This document shows, in pieces, positions 59,838 through 64,000 of a stretch of DNA of 64,000 nucleotides; positions within the stretch are counted from its first letter, which is position 1, and every line of letters begins with the position of its first letter. Made by a program: the position numbers and the translations under genes. The stretch comes from Epiperipatus broadwayi (Eukaryota > Onychophora > Udeonychophora > Euonychophora > Peripatidae). Under the pieces are notes generated by a model, which was not told the origin of the DNA, ran no database searches, and worked only from the letters and a program-made list of their open reading frames with translations. The stretch spans positions 368,501-432,500 of the forward strand of contig JAQFVV010000285.1 of the NCBI GenBank assembly GCA_028023455.1. The letters are read 5' to 3'.

Positions 59838-60572
59838 CATGGTTCAATGTATATGTATATGTAAACAAAGGGAGTAATTCCTTCTCCCCAGGCTATGAAT
59901 TATGTGCAATCTAAATGTTGAACTAAAGATCAAACATAGAGTGAATCCACTTATTCTTGAAAACTTTATGTTTATAAGCATACTTTTGATAACATCGTTA
60001 ATAATTCAAAATGAAATTAATTTATTAGCTGGATGAAATATGGCACTTAAGAGCTATTAAATTTCTAATCAATTATACATGGCTGTAGATAGAATCTCAT
60101 TTTTAACATCTTAACTGTTATAAATAAATTAGATTCAATATGTAATCATTATATCAAATGTAACTCAATGTATATGTAAACAAAGGTAGTAAATTATCCT
60201 CCCCAAACCTATGAATTAAAAACACTCAAAATCCACTATTCTTAGAAACTGTGATATTTATAAACATACCTTTATCAATATTGTTGTTTATATATACATT
60301 GAGGTATGTTTAATTTATGTTTACATATTAAATCTTATTTAATTATCATAATCAAGGTGTTAAAAGTAAGATTCTGTTTCCAGTCTTATAATTGATTATG
60401 AGTTTATCTTAAGTGTCATATTCCATCTGGCTGAAAGGTATGCTTATAAATATCAGAGCTTCCAAGAATAAGTGGATTTATTCCATTCTTGATCCTTTGT
60501 TCAACAGTTAGAATACTTTTTAATTCATAGCTGAAAGGAGGGTAATTACCTCACCTTGTTTATATAAATATA
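59838..60572. repeat. Palindromic repeat family H with a third partial copy
   Basis: Arms at 59838-60100 and about 60310-60572 are inverted copies (AATCCACTTATTCTTG, ATTTATAAGCATAC, GATGGAATATG-like, TATGAATTA). A third partial, direct copy lies between them at 60165-60300 (CAATGTATATGTAAACAAAG, AAACCTATGAATTA, ATTCTTAGAAACT). No frame. Confidence 0.6.
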
Positions 60573-60604
60573 TAAATACAGGTATACTTTATATCTCTGG
60601 AATT

Positions 60605-60935
60605 TAGATGTAATTATAGGGATGTTCCGTCATCAGAATTTCAATAGTATGGAAGGTGGAGTAGATTGACACCTGTCTAGTAAAGTTTAAAGATTTGCTA
60701 TCTTAATATAGACCAAGCACTGATTATATAGATGTGTGAAAAATGATGATCTAGACCAATTGATGAGTGTTGATTCAGCATGAAATATGGATATTGGAGA
60801 TCATTTATCTTGTTCACATTGTGTGTGGTTATGTGTATCAGTTGTATGAGATAGATTGGATATCTGAAGAGAACTTAAAGGTCTGGGTTCAAATGCCTAT
60901 AATTATATATATATATATATATATATATAAGTGTA
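60605..60935 (+). repeat. Hammerhead family A copy
   Basis: Contains GTAAAGTTTAAAGATTTGCT, GAAAAATGATGATCTAGACC, the hammerhead core, GGAGATCATTTATCTT, and near the 3' end GTCTGGGTTCAAATGCC (B-box-like) followed by a TA run (60905-60930). Confidence 0.75.
60750..60802 (+). ncRNA. Hammerhead-like ribozyme motif (family A)
   Basis: GACCAA, TTGATGA (60760-60766; the first core base is T rather than C), helix II GTGTT/AGCAT around GATTC, GAAA (60782-60785), a short A/T helix III, ATTGGAGATC. GAAA and most of the core survive; the C-to-T change should impair cleavage. Confidence 0.5.
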
Positions 60936-62920
60936 TGTAACTAAAACAGAAAGTAACTGAAGCTTCCAATGATATATATTGTAAGAGGATGGGGTGGTAG
61001 GAAGTGGTTAGAAGGTCGTATCTGGGGTGATGGCAAATCATCATCAGTCTCAAGTAAACAAAATTTAAAATTTTCAAAAAGTATAATATTTAAAATATAT
61101 CATATTATTAAAAAATGTTTAAAAAATAATAATTAATATATTCAAGAGAGCATGAGATATGAAATCTCTGTGAAATTAGCCAGTTAACTCCTTAGATCAA
61201 TTATAAATATAATTAATCATACACCAGCATTATAAAAAGTAAAAATAAGTACTACTCAAAATAAAGTAAGAACCATTCATCATCATGAAAGATCAACAAT
61301 AAAATAAATCAACAGTCAATCTTGTGATTGGATTAAAAATGGGTCTTCTGTAAACCAGCTAACTATTGAGCCTTTGCCAGCTTGGATAATTATTTAAACA
61401 TAACTTATATGTGCCACTTAAGTACTAATTCATCAGAATACATAACCAGAAAAATAAAACCAATAATTCTGGGATATTAAGACATGCTGATCATCATCAA
61501 TGCTCTGGCCACTTAGTACCATTAATGTACTGGCAATTACATGCTTAATTTCTAATAGACTAAACTAAAATAAACGGTAATGCATGGGTTACTCTTAGTG
61601 CCAATAATAATGTTATCAATCATCATCATAGTCATCATCACCTGGATGCCCAAAAGCACTAAAATATATCCCCATTTATATATACATGAATGTAGCTCAA
61701 AAGAATACAAGCTCTATTACTGTGCGTGACCAAGAGATGATGGAAACAGTTATTCTAAAAATATGTAGACCCACTGGAATACTTTTCATAATTGAGCACA
61801 AGTTTATTAACAATAAAAAAGTGATATTAAGATCTAGAATATGGCTATGAATATTAATTAAGCATTCTGATTTTGATTAACATATAATAAAAAATATCAC
61901 ATTTGTGATTTATAAAATTACTATACACAATTCAAATTATGATTTACATGATTAATACATTAGGTTTACTTAAAACCCATTCACCACACAGGCATGAGGC
62001 TTGATATAAAATGAACATGTTTGAATTGACATTTAATAATAGTAAAAAAAATGATTAAATTTTTTCATATATGTTCTATTTCACAAGCATTGTTATATAT
62101 GTGTCCACATAGTGCAGTACATTGTATTTCAATCATCGTAGAATAATAAATACATGATTAAACTTTTAAGTTATTATATGGTGGTTTACATATAACACAC
62201 ATATATATGCATATAGCCACATGTTTTTCTATTACATGAATATATTTAAATTTGTTGAAATAATAGAATTATTAATTTTTATACCAAGTAATTAACATAT
62301 AAGTTTGTGCACATTAAAATGTAGATGCATGTTATTGTTTATACCATATATTTAATTTGACACAATTATAAAAGTTATTTTCACAATTATTCTTTGTTGA
62401 AAATATATAAATCATGTTGTTTAATTCTTTCATAACAGTTTAATATCTTTTTTTTCTTAAAATATAAATTTCTTGACCGGATTATTGTTTATTGATTACT
62501 TTAAAAAAACATTTGTTTTTCCATCAGGTTATTCTTAATTCATTATAGTTTTATTTCTTTTAAAAAAAAGTATAATCAATTTTATGACAGGTCACTTTTT
62601 GATGTAGATTAATTAATTATCAATGCTTTTAAATTAATCTAAAAGATTTGCTTTTGGTTTTAATTTAAACAAAACTATGATTGCATTATTCCAGGTTGTT
62701 TCTCTAAAAGATTTTAAAATATCTTTTAATTGTTAATTCTGATTCTAGGATTTTTTTAATCCAAGGAGAATTATATATTTGCAGTTATAGTTTAAAAAAA
62801 AAATAGAGTTTAAACAATTTAAGATCATACTGTTCTGTTATATATCTCTAAATTTTAAAATGTCATTTCAGACCAAAAATATTAAAATAAAATAATTCAC
62901 TGTATATACATGCAATGTGT
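60936..62920. other. AT-rich sequence, no recognised feature
   Basis: Nothing recognised over about 2 kb. Confidence 0.4.
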
Positions 62921-63067
62921 TTATTCGTAGTTCCCCCATATGTCTTGATAAACAGCAGAATACACTATACCAATTTCTTCAAGCTTTCTGTTGGTAAGCT
63001 TGGTTTTTGATCCATCAGAAAAATATAATCCAAGCTTGTTGTCAACATCAGGGAAAAGTTTTTCAAG
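62921..63067 (-). CDS. Candidate 3'-terminal coding exon, 48 codons
   Basis: Minus-strand frame from after a TAA at 63068-63070 to a TAA at 62921-62923. It reads LEKLFPDVDNKLGLYFSDGS, then KTKLTNRKLEEIGIVYSAVY, then QDIWGNYE. AATAAA overlaps the stop codon (GAATAAACAC), as expected for a compact 3' end. Composition is balanced. No standard acceptor AG lies directly upstream of the frame; the only one nearby (CAACAAG before CTTGG) would drop the first 11 residues. I do not recognise the protein. If real, the rest of the gene lies to the right of this window, or it is a gene-fragment pseudogene. Confidence 0.35.
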   Translation of the reverse strand, partial: LEKLFPDVDNKLGLYFSDGSKTKLTNRKLEEIGIVYSAVYQDIWGNYE

Positions 63068-63593
63068 TTATAATATTGTAAATAAATTTTACTAAAACAA
63101 TTATACCCTTTTCAGTTAATTTTTGAAAACATGAATTTATTACCTCTGTAATTATTAACACTTAAAGTTTATAACTCATTAAAGCCATACAAAACTAACA
63201 TTACCATGTGAATGGACAACTTGCTATTAATTATGTATATTCACACAATTATACTATGTCATATTTATTAAGTATAATTTTTTTGATTTATCTTTCCTTC
63301 AAATTGTTTTCCACATGTAAAATAAAAATATAATCAAAGCAAAAATCTCTTTTACTAATAACTAAATGTTCAGAAAATACATATTTAAGTTTATCTACAG
63401 AATAATAGTATTATATAAAAGTTTATTTCATGAATTCTCTTTTTCAATGCACATTTTATCTCATCAAAGTAACTAGTCCTGCAATGACATATCATTTTAT
63501 AAATAATATTTCATTTATTAATTTTATCAACAACATGCATTCCATTAATAATTAATCTATGAGTATTTGATCCAACATTAAATGCAACATTAA
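63068..63593. other. AT-rich sequence, no recognised feature
   Basis: Nothing recognised. Would be intron if the exon at 62921-63067 is real. Confidence 0.3.

Positions 63594-64000
<407 letters not shown>

Noticed and set aside
61430-61440. CTGATGA on the minus strand
   Set aside because: No downstream GAAA or complementary flanks.

Overview
The window is 64 kb of very AT-rich animal-type nuclear DNA (roughly a quarter G+C by eye, not counted). It has no bacterial-style gene packing, almost no long open frames, long microsatellites and many decayed transposons. Element content (RTE-clade LINEs, a Penelope-like element with a GIY-YIG endonuclease, Merlin, mariner, hAT and Tigger-like DNA transposons, and tRNA-derived SINEs) points to an invertebrate metazoan. 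I cannot name the species. No complete host gene is visible. The only host-exon candidates are weak: a 28-codon start at 11512-11598 (+), an 80-codon frame at 47600-47842 (-), and a 48-codon ending with an overlapping AATAAA at 62921-63067 (-).

Layout: 1-9 kb holds a Tigger-like element and three repeats carrying hammerhead-ribozyme-like motifs. 9-20 kb is mostly unrecognised AT-rich DNA with palindromic repeats, an RTE endonuclease fragment, a SINE and a tetranucleotide array. 20-31 kb holds a SINE, a Penelope-type terminus abutting an RTE copy, a Merlin copy, a Penelope-like fragment and a second RTE copy. 31-35 kb is a cluster of hammerhead family A. 37-48 kb has a second Merlin copy split by a (TAA)n array, RTE copies 3 and 4, a mariner fragment and another LINE end. 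48-64 kb has a CpG-rich block, a hAT MITE with a target-site duplication, the best hammerhead motif (52983-53041), several large inverted repeats, a candidate terminal exon and a long (CTAT)n array running off the end.

The main observation is that several unrelated interspersed repeats carry the same RNA architecture on one strand. It consists of helix I, CTGANGA, a short hairpin, GAAA, a tiny helix III, then the return strand of helix I. This is the layout of type I hammerhead self-cleaving ribozymes with a minimal helix III, known from Penelope-like elements, schistosome Sm-alpha SINEs and animal retrozymes. I call the families A (about nine motif-bearing arms), B (three motifs, one almost perfect), C (two arms) and the Penelope termini. 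Many copies are inverted dimers with two motifs pointing in opposite directions. The family-level novelty, and any activity, are inferences that need searching and testing.
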